Assembly (NCBI GenBank): GCA_047638815.1
Contig: JBLIMR010000016.1
Location: forward strand, 1-49,455
DNA: 49,455 nucleotides
Origin: JAJRRH01 sp047638815
GTDB lineage: Bacteria > Bacteroidota > Bacteroidia > Flavobacteriales_D > JABDKJ01
Direction: 5' to 3'
In this document: in pieces, positions 8,405 through 16,884 of the stretch
Layout of the letters: each line of letters starts with the position of its first letter
Numbering within the stretch: the stretch's first letter is position 1
Made by a program: the position numbers and the translations under genes
The notes under the pieces: model-generated
Databases searched by the model: none
What the model was told of the DNA's origin: nothing
The model's input: the letters and a program-made list of their open reading frames with translations, nothing else

Positions 8405-8435
8405 TAAAGTTATCGAATTACAAACCATAAGACAA
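8405..8435 (-). promoter_or_regulatory. Probable promoter of the kinase operon
   Basis: On the reverse strand TTG (8433-8435) is followed after 20 nt by TAACTTTA (8405-8412), one mismatch from TAnnTTTG. The ATG of the kinase at 8384 lies about 20 nt further on. Confidence 0.4.
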
Positions 8436-8494
8436 ATTTGACTTTTTTGAATCAATATATAAAATGTGTTGATCTGAAATGTCGAATAATTATG

Positions 8495-8521
8495 TTGAAC
8501 TGAATAATATCTTCATATTTG
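8495..8521 (+). promoter_or_regulatory. Probable promoter of the aquaporin gene
   Basis: TTG (8495-8497), 16 nt, then CATATTTG (8514-8521), one mismatch from TAnnTTTG. It points at the aquaporin start codons at 8541-8556. Confidence 0.35.
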
Positions 8522-8540
8522 TCACAATTTCCAGAAAAGC

Positions 8541-9218
8541 ATGTGCATGTCGAATATGAAAAATTTGTTTTACGAACTTATTGGAACCTTTTTACTTGTA
8601 TTTATTGGAACGGGTTCAATAATACTAAACCAGGAAATGAATGGTGCTCTGGGGATACAGGGAATAGCATTAAGTTTTGGTCTCGCCATTGCGCTTGCTA
8701 TCATCTTATTTGGTAAAAGATCAGGCGCCCACATTAATCCGGCCGTTACTACTGGCCTGGTTTTAATGAATGCATTCAGTAGAAAAAAACTTATTCCATA
8801 TATTCTATCTCAAACCGCTGGAGCTGTTATTGCCTCCTTTTGCCTTAAACTGATATACCCGCATAACAATCATTTGGGGATTACAATTCCAAGAGGATCT
8901 GTACTAGAATCCTTTGTTATTGAATTCGCAATGACCTTTACACTTATGATTCTTGTTCTATTTTCCACAAAAATTAAGGATAGAAAATACTTGTTTGGCC
9001 CAGCTCTTCTTATTGGAATTGGGATAGTACCATTAATAGTTTATAGTGGCCCAATTAGCGGTGGATCGTTCAATCCTTCAAGGAGCATTGGTCCGGCCAT
9101 AGCAAGCGGAAACTATAACGCTCTTTGGATATATATAGTTGCGACCACCCTCGGTGCCATTTTAGCGGTATTTGTATGGCAAAAAATTAATAGAAATACA
9201 AAGGCCCTCAAAGTATAA
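8541..9218 (+). CDS. Aquaporin / MIP family channel
   Basis: A 225-residue channel of the major intrinsic protein family, with six hydrophobic helices and two half-helix loops. The first pore motif is canonical (GAHINPAVTTG, Asn66-Pro67-Ala68). The second is NPS (GGSFNPSRSIGPAI, Asn178-Pro179-Ser180), with the selectivity-filter Arg181 kept. The short loops and small size suggest a water channel more than a glycerol facilitator, but this is an inference. Three in-frame Met codons lie within the first six residues (8541, 8547, 8556). The last, giving MKNLFYELIGTF, is also plausible. It is divergent from the kinase operon and is not in an operon with any glycerol gene. Confidence 0.9.
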   Translation: MCMSNMKNLFYELIGTFLLVFIGTGSIILNQEMNGALGIQGIALSFGLAIALAIILFGKRSGAHINPAVTTGLVLMNAFSRKKLIPYILSQTAGAVIASFCLKLIYPHNNHLGITIPRGSVLESFVIEFAMTFTLMILVLFSTKIKDRKYLFGPALLIGIGIVPLIVYSGPISGGSFNPSRSIGPAIASGNYNALWIYIVATTLGAILAVFVWQKINRNTKALKV

Positions 9219-9237
9219 CTTCAAAGGCCTTCATGGT
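9201..9237. terminator. Possible terminator between aquaporin and the convergent dehydrogenase
   Basis: AAGGCC (9201-9206) and GGCCTT (9226-9231) can pair around a 19-nt loop, with TTTT shortly after on the forward strand. The left arm overlaps the end of the aquaporin coding region. The stem is short, so this is weak. Confidence 0.3.
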
Positions 9238-9253
9238 TTTTGGTTAAGCTTAT

Positions 9254-11071
9254 CTAGTCCAATTGCTGAACCTTTGAGTTATTAGGTCTCCAGTGACTAT
9301 TTTTATCCACAGAATTCACTGTTCCATCATTATTCATATCCGCAGTACTGGTCAAGTAATTGAATGTCGCCCCATTCTGAACCCTCCATGCGGTGTTTTT
9401 ATCTACCGAATTTACTTGACCGTCACCATTGGCATCTCCAGAAATCAATAAATTTTTTCCATCAGATATTGTTGTAGGATTTGATCCAAAGATCGGTAAT
9501 GCTAAATCGGAAAAATCAATTTCAATTAAACTTGCAGTAGAAAAAGAGTCTGCAGTCCTAACTCCAAAGTGATTCCTATGTCTTACAGCCACAAAAACTG
9601 ATGCTTCGGCAGATTCATATGACAGATTTGAAATGCCATCTTCTCTTACGACATCACCATCTCTTTGCACTAATGCCGACTTAGTAGCCAAAACAGTACT
9701 AGGATTTACAGCAGAACGAATTTCAACGAACACCCAATCCACTATAGCATCTGCACCAGTTATAGCTAAAACACCGTTGTTTGTAGTTTCTCCACCTCCA
9801 TTTACATGAGTAAATCCGAGTGATGTATATGGTTCCACCAAAGGTAAATGTAAGTCTACTCTTAGTTGGTCAGCCATGAGGTCAGTGGTTGTATTATAAG
9901 GTCCTTCTAATAGCACATTTAAAACTAAGTCAAAAGTAACTGGTGTATTAGGGTCGGTAACTTGAAATATTATTCCACTAGCATTTGCAACATATAACTC
10001 ATTGTTTGCATCCTGCCCAAATGTATTCCAGCCAAATCCTTGCGCTGTAGAAACAAGCTCTTCATCCCATCCACCAACACCATCAGGTTCTAGGGTTCTG
10101 AATTGACCATTACAATAGTCTGTATAGAAATATCTTCCATACATATTAGGAAACTCAGTGCCACGGTATACATATCCACCTGTTACTGAGCAAGCGCCTC
10201 CACTGTGATTATAAACTGAAATCGGATCAGTAAGAGTCAAAGCTCCACAACCTGTCGTATTGAAATCAACAAGTCCTTCCTTACATCTCCATCCATAATT
10301 TAATCCACCTGCACTACTAGCTAGTTCAAAGTCAATCTCTTCCCAAACGCCTTGTCCTACATCTCCAATCCACATGTCTCCAGTCAAAGCATCAAAACTA
10401 AACCTCCATGGATTTCTTAAGCCAATTGACCATATTTCATCCAATACACTTGCATCTCCCACAAAAGGATTATCCCCAGGAATAGCATATGGTGTTCCTC
10501 CATCTACATCGAGTCTTAACATCTTGCCCAAAAAAGTGGTAGTGTTTTGAGCCAAATTGTTAGTGTCACCGGCTCCACCTCCGTCACCATATGGTACATA
10601 TAAATATCCATCAGGACCAAATTTGATAGCCCCTGCATTGTGATTTGACGCTGGTTGACTTTGGGCTAAAATAATCAATGCTGATCCAGCTGACGCCACA
10701 TCTGGATTTGCACTCACCGTATATCTTGCAACCCTAGAATCACCGCTTAAGTTTGTATAATGAATATAAAAGAATCCATTAGTCGAATAATCTGGATGAA
10801 AGGCTAATCCAAGCAATCCTCTTTCTCCCGAACTTGTTATAAGCGATGAGACATCCAAGAATGACATTGCATTAGTCGTACCATCGTCATTTAAGATTTT
10901 TATGTTTCCGCTTTTCTCTACGATAAACATTCTAGAATCTCCTGCATTGGTTATTACAACAGGATTGTTAAACCCAGTAGCATGCTGTACAAGTGCGATT
11001 TGCAACTGAGCTTGCGTTGATAATGTTGAAAACAAGAATATAATTCCCATTAAGGCCGTAAGACTTTTCAT
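9254..11071 (-). CDS. Secreted PQQ-dependent sugar dehydrogenase-like protein with C-terminal dockerin-like module
   Basis: A 605-residue exported protein with a Sec signal peptide (about 1-21, ending STQAQ). Residues 25-375 form a six-bladed propeller of the glucose/sorbosone dehydrogenase family: GERGLLGLAFHPDY, HNAGAIKFGPDGYLYVPYGDGG, and EIWSIGLRNPWRFSFD. Such enzymes oxidise aldoses with PQQ. From about residue 380 a separate module begins (LNVLLEGPYN) that is shared with the next gene upstream. It carries DAIVDWVFVE, QRDGDVV and VRHRNHFGVRT, then two dockerin-like loops (DANGDGQVNSVDKN and DMNNDGTVNSVDKN). There is no standard type IX sorting tail after it. It is transcribed in the same direction as the 1075-residue gene, with a 210-bp gap holding a strong terminator, so probably a separate transcript. 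Confidence 0.88.
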   Translation of the reverse strand: MKSLTALMGIIFLFSTLSTQAQLQIALVQHATGFNNPVVITNAGDSRMFIVEKSGNIKILNDDGTTNAMSFLDVSSLITSSGERGLLGLAFHPDYSTNGFFYIHYTNLSGDSRVARYTVSANPDVASAGSALIILAQSQPASNHNAGAIKFGPDGYLYVPYGDGGGAGDTNNLAQNTTTFLGKMLRLDVDGGTPYAIPGDNPFVGDASVLDEIWSIGLRNPWRFSFDALTGDMWIGDVGQGVWEEIDFELASSAGGLNYGWRCKEGLVDFNTTGCGALTLTDPISVYNHSGGACSVTGGYVYRGTEFPNMYGRYFYTDYCNGQFRTLEPDGVGGWDEELVSTAQGFGWNTFGQDANNELYVANASGIIFQVTDPNTPVTFDLVLNVLLEGPYNTTTDLMADQLRVDLHLPLVEPYTSLGFTHVNGGGETTNNGVLAITGADAIVDWVFVEIRSAVNPSTVLATKSALVQRDGDVVREDGISNLSYESAEASVFVAVRHRNHFGVRTADSFSTASLIEIDFSDLALPIFGSNPTTISDGKNLLISGDANGDGQVNSVDKNTAWRVQNGATFNYLTSTADMNNDGTVNSVDKNSHWRPNNSKVQQLD

Positions 11072-11227
11072 TAAGTTGTTATTTTAAGTTAATTCCTTCT
11101 TTACTCAAAAGTTATTTTTGCCAGACAATATCCACCAATAAACGAGCAAAAAATATTGCGCTATAAATATAATGAAGTTTTTGTAAATACCCAAGTAGAA
11201 TAGGGCTAATCAGAGTTTTATACTACA

Positions 11228-11265
11228 AAAAAAAGTCTTCCCAAATGAATGAGAAGACTTTTTTT
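11228..11265. terminator. Strong, near-symmetric hairpin terminator
   Basis: AAAAAAAGTCTTC (11228-11240) and GAAGACTTTTTTT (11253-11265) form a 13-bp stem around a 12-nt loop, with A and T runs on either side. It stands 17 bp beyond the stop codon of the 1075-residue secreted protein gene and would end its reverse-strand transcript. Confidence 0.8.
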
Positions 11266-11281
11266 GTAATAATTTTAAAAA

Positions 11282-14200
11282 CTAATCTAATGAATCAGCT
11301 TTACCGTTGTTTAATCTCCAAAAGAAGTTTTTATCTATCGAGTTAATTACTCCATCAAGATTGAAATCTGCTTTAATTGTTGAGTAGTCAAAAGGCGCTC
11401 CATTCTCAACTCTCCAGTGAATGTTTTTATCAACTGAATTCACTTGACCATCTCCATTGGCATCAGCTGAAATCAACATCATAAGTCCATCAACACTTGT
11501 CATTGCATTGGCTCCTCCAAACACATTAAGCGTAGGATCGGTATAATCTATTGTTATAAGACCTGACGTTGCATAAACATCGTTCGTTCTAACACCGAAG
11601 TGATTTCTATGCCTTACAACAACATATACATCACTAACTCCTGGGTTTACAAAATCCAATGGAGAAACTCCATCTACACCAACGATGTCGCCATCTCTTT
11701 GAATCAACCCAACTTGAGTAGCAATTACACTCGTTGGATCAGTACCATCTCTTAACTCAACAAAAATCCAATCCACAATAGCATCAACGCCTGTTACTGC
11801 TAAGATATCAAGTGTCGTAGATTCTCCACCACCACCAACTTGATTAAAGCCAAGTGCTGTGTACGGCTCACCCAATGGCAATTCATTTCCAGATCGCAAT
11901 ACATCATTCATTAACTGCCCACTAGAATTAAAAGCACCTTCAAGTAAAGCTTTAAGATTAACTATAATTCCTGAATTTCCTTCCACACAAAAATCGTGTT
12001 CGATAATCATATCAAAATCAGGGTTACCCATTGTAATTATGGTTGTCCCATTTAAGTCAAACGAGTAATTTCCATCTGTACAACCGAATGCTCCCCCATT
12101 TAATCCATCGCCAAAACTATCCTCAAGAATCAATTTGTAACATCCAGGTGATAAGCATAAGTCGTAGTTATAAGTAAAGTCTTCCGCAAGGGTTCCCTGC
12201 AACGCTTCTTGTATTAAACCTCCTTGATCATCCTCTAATCTCCAAGATGTTTCAGTATCTGAATAACAATCAGTCAAGAGGTTAAACACAGCTGGTTGAC
12301 ATAGACTATTCGTCACTAGCACCTGAGTAGTATTATTCCCATTATCCGAATCACCAGCAATTGAAGTTGAAGCACTTATTATATAATCACCTAAGGCTGA
12401 AAAATCACCCGTAACTACAAAAGTAAAATCCAAAGTTTCTCCAGCATTTATTGGACCAGGTACTGTACCCGGAACAGCAGTTCCTCCATTAATAGTATAA
12501 GATACAGGGAAATTTGATTGTGCTTGGCCTCCAAAATTTTCAATAGTCACCGTAACTACTTCATTACTCAATAAGTTTGATCCTGTAGAAGGATTGGTTA
12601 TTGCAATAACTCCCAAATCCACAGGTGCCACATGAGTAACGTTGATATTTACGCCATCGTTATCAGCAAACTCATCTCCAACAAGACTTGTCGTTGCACT
12701 TATATTATAAACATTGCCTAATATTGATAGATCGGCAGTGGTAGGAAAAGTATATTGAACATCAGCTCCAGACGCGATTGTTCCTGCAAAATTACCAGCT
12801 ATTACTGCTCCACCATCAATTTGGTACGACACAGGTACATTGCTAATGTCATTCAATCCGAAATTTCTTATCGTCACTGTTATAGACTCAGTGGCAGTTA
12901 ATGTAGCAGTTGTTGGTGCGTCAATACTCACAACACCAGCATCCAGTGCAAAATCTGCCGCCAACTTAAACGCTCCTACTATACTTTTTCTTGAGCTTCC
13001 ACTCCCAAAGTATTCCGCGATATGCCAAAATGTTTGATCATCTAACGGGTCAACCGTCATTTGAGCATAGTCTCCGTATCGAGTTGTTGGATCTGAAAAA
13101 GTACTATTAACAATAACATCTTCCACTTGGGTCATAGTGTTCAGTGGATCAGCCGACAATCTTCCAGTATACCTAATACTTGGCGCTTGCACATTACTTA
13201 CAACAGTATATGCCAATCCGATATTTCCAAAATTATCCATAGCAATACCTCCACAAAAAGCACTTAATCCATCAGGCTGAACATACGTTCCTTCCTGATG
13301 TATTGTCCATGCATCACCGTCATTGGCTTGACGCAATTCATACCATCTGATACCCGCAAGAGCATCAGCATTTGTGAGATCAACAACAAAATTAAATACT
13401 GCCGAATTATAAGTAGGAAATCTTCTATACTGCGCCATGTACATAACAGTTGCTTGCAGCGCATCAATATCGGTTCCTGAAGGTTGTGTTAGATTTGAAA
13501 AGCTACCATTATCAAAAACGCTATCAAAATCAGCGGTTGTAATTATTTGTGGTGCTGAAATTGTTGAATTTGCAGCATTAACCCAGTCTACATTTATATT
13601 CCAAAGTTTTACGTGATCATCAGTTACGCCTGACCAACCATCATCTTGAAGATAAACAATAGGCGCATCTCCAGGAGGTGGCAAGTCCGGTCCATTTACA
13701 TTAAACCCAGCAGGGCTATAAAAACCACTGGTTGTAATCCCCGTCAAACCAAATCCAACAATCTGCGCACTTGGATTTCCCAGTAGCATTTCGTCTCTCT
13801 CCAAGGCCCATACTACCTCACTTGTTCCTGCTGAACCTTGATCTTTGTTTGCTGTGATATAATATCCATCAGACCAAATTGATAATTTTTCATAATCAGG
13901 AAAGGTTCCTGTGTTAAAACGGTATGTAAACCATCCATCATTCACTGGATCTGGACCCTGACAAATCGCAATAAGGAATCCATTTGGTGAATTACTAAAT
14001 TCCATAACGATGAATCTATCCGCATATCTGTCGTATACCACAACTGGGTCACCAAGAGTCTCCCCCGGAAATAGGACTGATAAGGATGCCTCCGCCAACA
14101 GCACATTACCATTTCTGTCCCTAATTCCAAATCCGGAGTTAAAAGCATTTACGTAATGATTGGGGCCAATTGCTCCAGTAGGATCATTCAATCCAAAGCC

Positions 14201-14509
14201 ACTATGTGCATCGAAAGAAACAGATGGTGCCTTACCATTAAATTTTGTTACGTTTTCTTGAATTGATCTCAAAGGATCCCCATTTTTGGGATATCCTTTA
14301 CCAACTATCGTTTTATTTGATCCAGATCTTCTAGTAAGCCCTGCTTGATGCTCGTCTGCGGGCAAAATATTCTCTATGGATGATAGCGCTGGTATCTCGA
14401 TAACATAAGCAGCCTGACTCGTTGAGGCAGCCATCGATGTTGTTTTTTGAGCGTAAAAGGAACCAATGGACATAATAAAGCCCATGCATAAGATAAATCT
14501 GATTTTCAT
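11282..14509 (-). CDS. Large secreted protein with CARDB repeats and the same C-terminal dockerin-like module
   Basis: A 1075-residue exported protein, signal peptide about 1-20 (ending SFYAQ). The N-terminal 500 residues look like a propeller or hydrolase-like surface domain (VSFDAHSGFGLNDPTGAIGP, WFTYRFNTGTFPDYEKLSIW) that I cannot name. Two CARDB-type immunoglobulin-like repeats follow (about 525-625, VTIRNFGLNDISNVPVSYQI; and 635-735, VTIENFGGQAQSNFPVSYTI). Next is a Cys-rich segment (about 740-840) with CLSPGCYKLILEDSFGDG. The last 225 residues repeat the module of the sugar dehydrogenase: DAIVDWIFVEL, QRDGDIV, VRHRNHFGVRT, and two calcium-loop repeats (DANGDGQVNSVDKN, DFNLDGVINSIDKN). 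A surface or extracellular role is likely; the activity is unknown. Confidence 0.82.
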   Translation of the reverse strand: MKIRFILCMGFIMSIGSFYAQKTTSMAASTSQAAYVIEIPALSSIENILPADEHQAGLTRRSGSNKTIVGKGYPKNGDPLRSIQENVTKFNGKAPSVSFDAHSGFGLNDPTGAIGPNHYVNAFNSGFGIRDRNGNVLLAEASLSVLFPGETLGDPVVVYDRYADRFIVMEFSNSPNGFLIAICQGPDPVNDGWFTYRFNTGTFPDYEKLSIWSDGYYITANKDQGSAGTSEVVWALERDEMLLGNPSAQIVGFGLTGITTSGFYSPAGFNVNGPDLPPPGDAPIVYLQDDGWSGVTDDHVKLWNINVDWVNAANSTISAPQIITTADFDSVFDNGSFSNLTQPSGTDIDALQATVMYMAQYRRFPTYNSAVFNFVVDLTNADALAGIRWYELRQANDGDAWTIHQEGTYVQPDGLSAFCGGIAMDNFGNIGLAYTVVSNVQAPSIRYTGRLSADPLNTMTQVEDVIVNSTFSDPTTRYGDYAQMTVDPLDDQTFWHIAEYFGSGSSRKSIVGAFKLAADFALDAGVVSIDAPTTATLTATESITVTIRNFGLNDISNVPVSYQIDGGAVIAGNFAGTIASGADVQYTFPTTADLSILGNVYNISATTSLVGDEFADNDGVNINVTHVAPVDLGVIAITNPSTGSNLLSNEVVTVTIENFGGQAQSNFPVSYTINGGTAVPGTVPGPINAGETLDFTFVVTGDFSALGDYIISASTSIAGDSDNGNNTTQVLVTNSLCQPAVFNLLTDCYSDTETSWRLEDDQGGLIQEALQGTLAEDFTYNYDLCLSPGCYKLILEDSFGDGLNGGAFGCTDGNYSFDLNGTTIITMGNPDFDMIIEHDFCVEGNSGIIVNLKALLEGAFNSSGQLMNDVLRSGNELPLGEPYTALGFNQVGGGGESTTLDILAVTGVDAIVDWIFVELRDGTDPTSVIATQVGLIQRDGDIVGVDGVSPLDFVNPGVSDVYVVVRHRNHFGVRTNDVYATSGLITIDYTDPTLNVFGGANAMTSVDGLMMLISADANGDGQVNSVDKNIHWRVENGAPFDYSTIKADFNLDGVINSIDKNFFWRLNNGKADSLD

Positions 14510-14974
14510 AATTTTAGGTTGTTTTTTTTATAATTAAGGTGCTATTCGATACAACTATACCTTATACACAGTACAACAAATATACTGATAATGGTGGATT
14601 TAGCCAAGTGTGTAGATTTAATCCATATTTGGGTAATATTTGTAATATGACAATGCCCATTAATTGTTAGTTACAAAAGCATGTTATGAGTCAAAAAACG
14701 TCAAATGAATGACCAATAAACGGTATAACATATTGCGTGCGAAGAAGGCTATTCACAAATATAAAAGGCCAAACATTCGTTCATAACATAGGTTCGAAAA
14801 AAAACTCAAGTTCATAAATTGAAAAGGAATTCTGGTCGAGGAAATATATATTCTTGCAGAAATAAATCAATTCATAAATGTCCCAACCAACTCTATGTAT
14901 GGATTTTGGTTATATTTGAGTAGCACATCAGTTGAGCTTGATGTTCCAAGAATAGACAAGATATTTAGTGTTAA
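14510..14974. other. Intergenic region of about 465 bp
   Basis: Apart from the reverse-strand promoter at 14577-14607 and a lone TATATTTG at 14911-14918 on the forward strand, I see no gene, RNA or strong repeat. A forward reading frame at 14895-15218 exists, but its peptide is low-complexity-free nonsense overlapping the better supported secreted-protein frame. The 5' part of the damaged secreted gene probably started within 14920-14975. Confidence 0.5.
14577..14607 (-). promoter_or_regulatory. Bacteroidota-type promoter for the 1075-residue secreted protein
   Basis: On the reverse strand TTG (14605-14607), 20 nt, then TATATTTG (14577-14584). This places the transcript start about 60 nt before ATG 14509, leaving an AT-rich leader. 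Confidence 0.55.
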
Positions 14975-15706
14975 TCACTCCTTGTCATACTCACAATTAC
15001 TCTTACGGTCATTTCAAATGCACAATGTAATGAGGATAGTCACAGTACGAATTGGATTGATGCATGGGTGGCGTGTTCCCCAGCACCTAATCCAAATCCG
15101 ATCCACGGAACTTCATATTGGATCCAATATGATCTTGGCGAAACGTACTCATTGGGACAAACTCATTTTTGGAACATCAATGATCCTGCCCACAGAAACT
15201 ATTGGCTCAGAAATGTAACAATTGACTATTCTATGGATGGAATAACATGGAGTAATCACGGTGATTTCTTTTTATTTCAAGGCACAGGATTATCTTCTTA
15301 TAGTGGTGTTGATGGGTCAGACCTTAATGAACTCGAAGCAAGATACATATTGATAACGGCTATAGACAATTGGGGCGGATCATGTTATGGCCGTAGTGAG
15401 TTAAGAATTTATATTGATAATTCCTTTTCAGTTATAACCGATCTCAATACTAATTGTCTAACAGTAGAAATATACCCAAACCCGGTGATTACAACTGCCG
15501 CAATGGTGGTCGCTTCTGACTGCCGTACTCCTGTTAAATACGAAATAAAAAATGTTCTTGGCAGTGCAATAACCATAGTAATTATAGGGATAATTGATGT
15601 CAAAACAAAGATTGCGCTCGAAGTCGAAGATCTAATTCCGGCCTTTTATTTCATAACAGTAAACCAACTTAGTAGCACTGTTACTAAACAGATTATTGTG
15701 TTATAA
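14975..15706 (+). pseudogene. Secreted discoidin-like protein with type IX sorting tail, 5' end damaged
   Basis: The open frame from 14975 begins with a good signal-peptide core (LLVILTITLTVISNAQC) and continues with a domain resembling galactose-binding/discoidin folds (TSYWIQYDLGETYSLGQTHF, NVTIDYSMDGITWS, ARYILITAID, ELRIYID). It then ends with a type A type IX secretion sorting domain (EIYPNPVITT ... FITVNQLSS). However, an in-frame TAA lies at 14972-14974, and no ATG, GTG or TTG occurs before GTG 15068, which would cut off the signal. Adding one base near 14979-14981 would join the signal to an upstream frame reading KIFSVNHS. So the gene is either frameshifted or contains a sequence error. 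If GTG 15068 were used, the product would be 212 residues and could not be exported. Confidence 0.6.
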
Positions 15707-15768
15707 GAATTTGTAGTTTAATTTTAAAAATCAAAGAGTCTCTTTATTGATTGAGAGCTGGTCGTAAA

Positions 15769-15782
15769 AACTCTTCGGAGTT
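15769..15782 (-). terminator. Short hairpin terminator for the polytopic membrane protein gene
   Basis: AACTC (15769-15773) and GAGTT (15778-15782) flank a tetraloop. On the reverse strand the stem is followed by TTTT, and it lies about 45 bp past the stop at 15825. Confidence 0.4.
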
Positions 15783-15824
15783 ATTTCTCTATCGATGAAG
15801 GGACTTTTGAATTAAACCAAATCT

Positions 15825-16748
15825 TTAATTATCATACAGTAAGTGATCTTCTAGCTTATTGTTCTCATCGTTCCCAACACCTCTATACTTGTAATACAAT
15901 GCAACAAGTGTGGCTACAATTAGAGTTAGACAAAAAGCAAAGACAAACATATTTATAACTGGTCCAAGAATCATTCCAACAACAGGTATTGCAGCTAATA
16001 GAATACTAATAAGTGCAACAACCATTATCATTATCCCAAGGACTATGATTGCTACAAATGATAGCAACGTATACTTAAACGCCTTACTCCAATTCAAAGC
16101 AGCTAAACTTATATTAAATGCTTCACCAATAGACACGTCTTCATATGCAACAATCGGTATGGATAAACTTAGACGCCAATGAAATGCAATCCATCCTAGT
16201 GAACCAATTACAGCCAGCAAACCACCGATACCTCCACCCAAAATACTGGCAATAAGCCCCGAGACAGCACTAATTACAAGGAACCCAACAGTTGACACAA
16301 TCCAAATTGCAAGAAATGTTAGAAATAGTTTCACAACCTTTATACTAAATGAACCAGCTAATATTTTACCAACATCGACCTTACCTTCATCAATTACGAC
16401 TTTTGAAGAAATGAGTGCGACATAGTACGTCCAGGAGAAGAATAGCATACCACCCAGCACAACTAACATGATTAGCCCATAAGAGGTAGGTGAAATCATG
16501 GTTGCAAAGTTTTCGGACATCGCTTCAATTTCACGCGACATCCCAAATGGATCGTTTCCCATTTCCTGTAATTTGGCGATATCATCCTCCGAAAAATGCA
16601 TTAAATTCAAAATAATAGGTGTCAATAATAACATGGCGAGAATGCTATACACGACATATGATATTAATGTTGGTATCCAAGCTTTACCGGATAATTCAAA
16701 AATACCAGAAAAAGTATCATTTTTTAGTTTATCAATTAATGTGTTCAT
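15825..16748 (-). CDS. Polytopic inner-membrane protein, unknown function
   Basis: A 307-residue protein with about six transmembrane segments. It starts with a short cytoplasmic N-terminus, then a first helix (LISYVVYSILAMLLLTPIIL), an acidic loop (residues about 50-85), and helix clusters rich in Gly/Ile/Val such as IVLGIMIMVVALISILLAAI. The segment SIPIVAYEDVSIGEAFNISL between helices resembles the conserved turn of the DUF4013 and glycerophosphodiesterase membrane-domain group, which is the best guess. It may be a fold shared by membrane remodelling proteins, but I cannot assign a reaction. It stands alone on the reverse strand, divergent from prfC. Confidence 0.7.
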   Translation of the reverse strand: MNTLIDKLKNDTFSGIFELSGKAWIPTLISYVVYSILAMLLLTPIILNLMHFSEDDIAKLQEMGNDPFGMSREIEAMSENFATMISPTSYGLIMLVVLGGMLFFSWTYYVALISSKVVIDEGKVDVGKILAGSFSIKVVKLFLTFLAIWIVSTVGFLVISAVSGLIASILGGGIGGLLAVIGSLGWIAFHWRLSLSIPIVAYEDVSIGEAFNISLAALNWSKAFKYTLLSFVAIIVLGIMIMVVALISILLAAIPVVGMILGPVINMFVFAFCLTLIVATLVALYYKYRGVGNDENNKLEDHLLYDN

Positions 16749-16859
16749 GGTAGAAATTTATTTTGTCCAATGTAACTATTTTTTACTTTTTCGTTTACAC
16801 ATTGGAAACACGTGAAAACTATACACTGGAAATAGGCCTTAGAATAGAAAAACAAATGA

Positions 16860-16867
16860 TATTTTTG
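16860..16867 (+). promoter_or_regulatory. -7 box upstream of prfC
   Basis: TATTTTTG matches TAnnTTTG and ends 17 nt before the prfC ATG. No TTG stands at the usual distance upstream. Confidence 0.35.
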
Positions 16868-16884
16868 CAGCCCTTAGAACAAGT

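Noticed and set aside
14895..15218. Forward 107-codon frame overlapping the damaged secreted gene
   Set aside because: The overlapping frame has a signal peptide, discoidin-like pattern and sorting tail; this one has no recognisable protein character apart from the short KIFSVNHS piece that may belong to the damaged gene.
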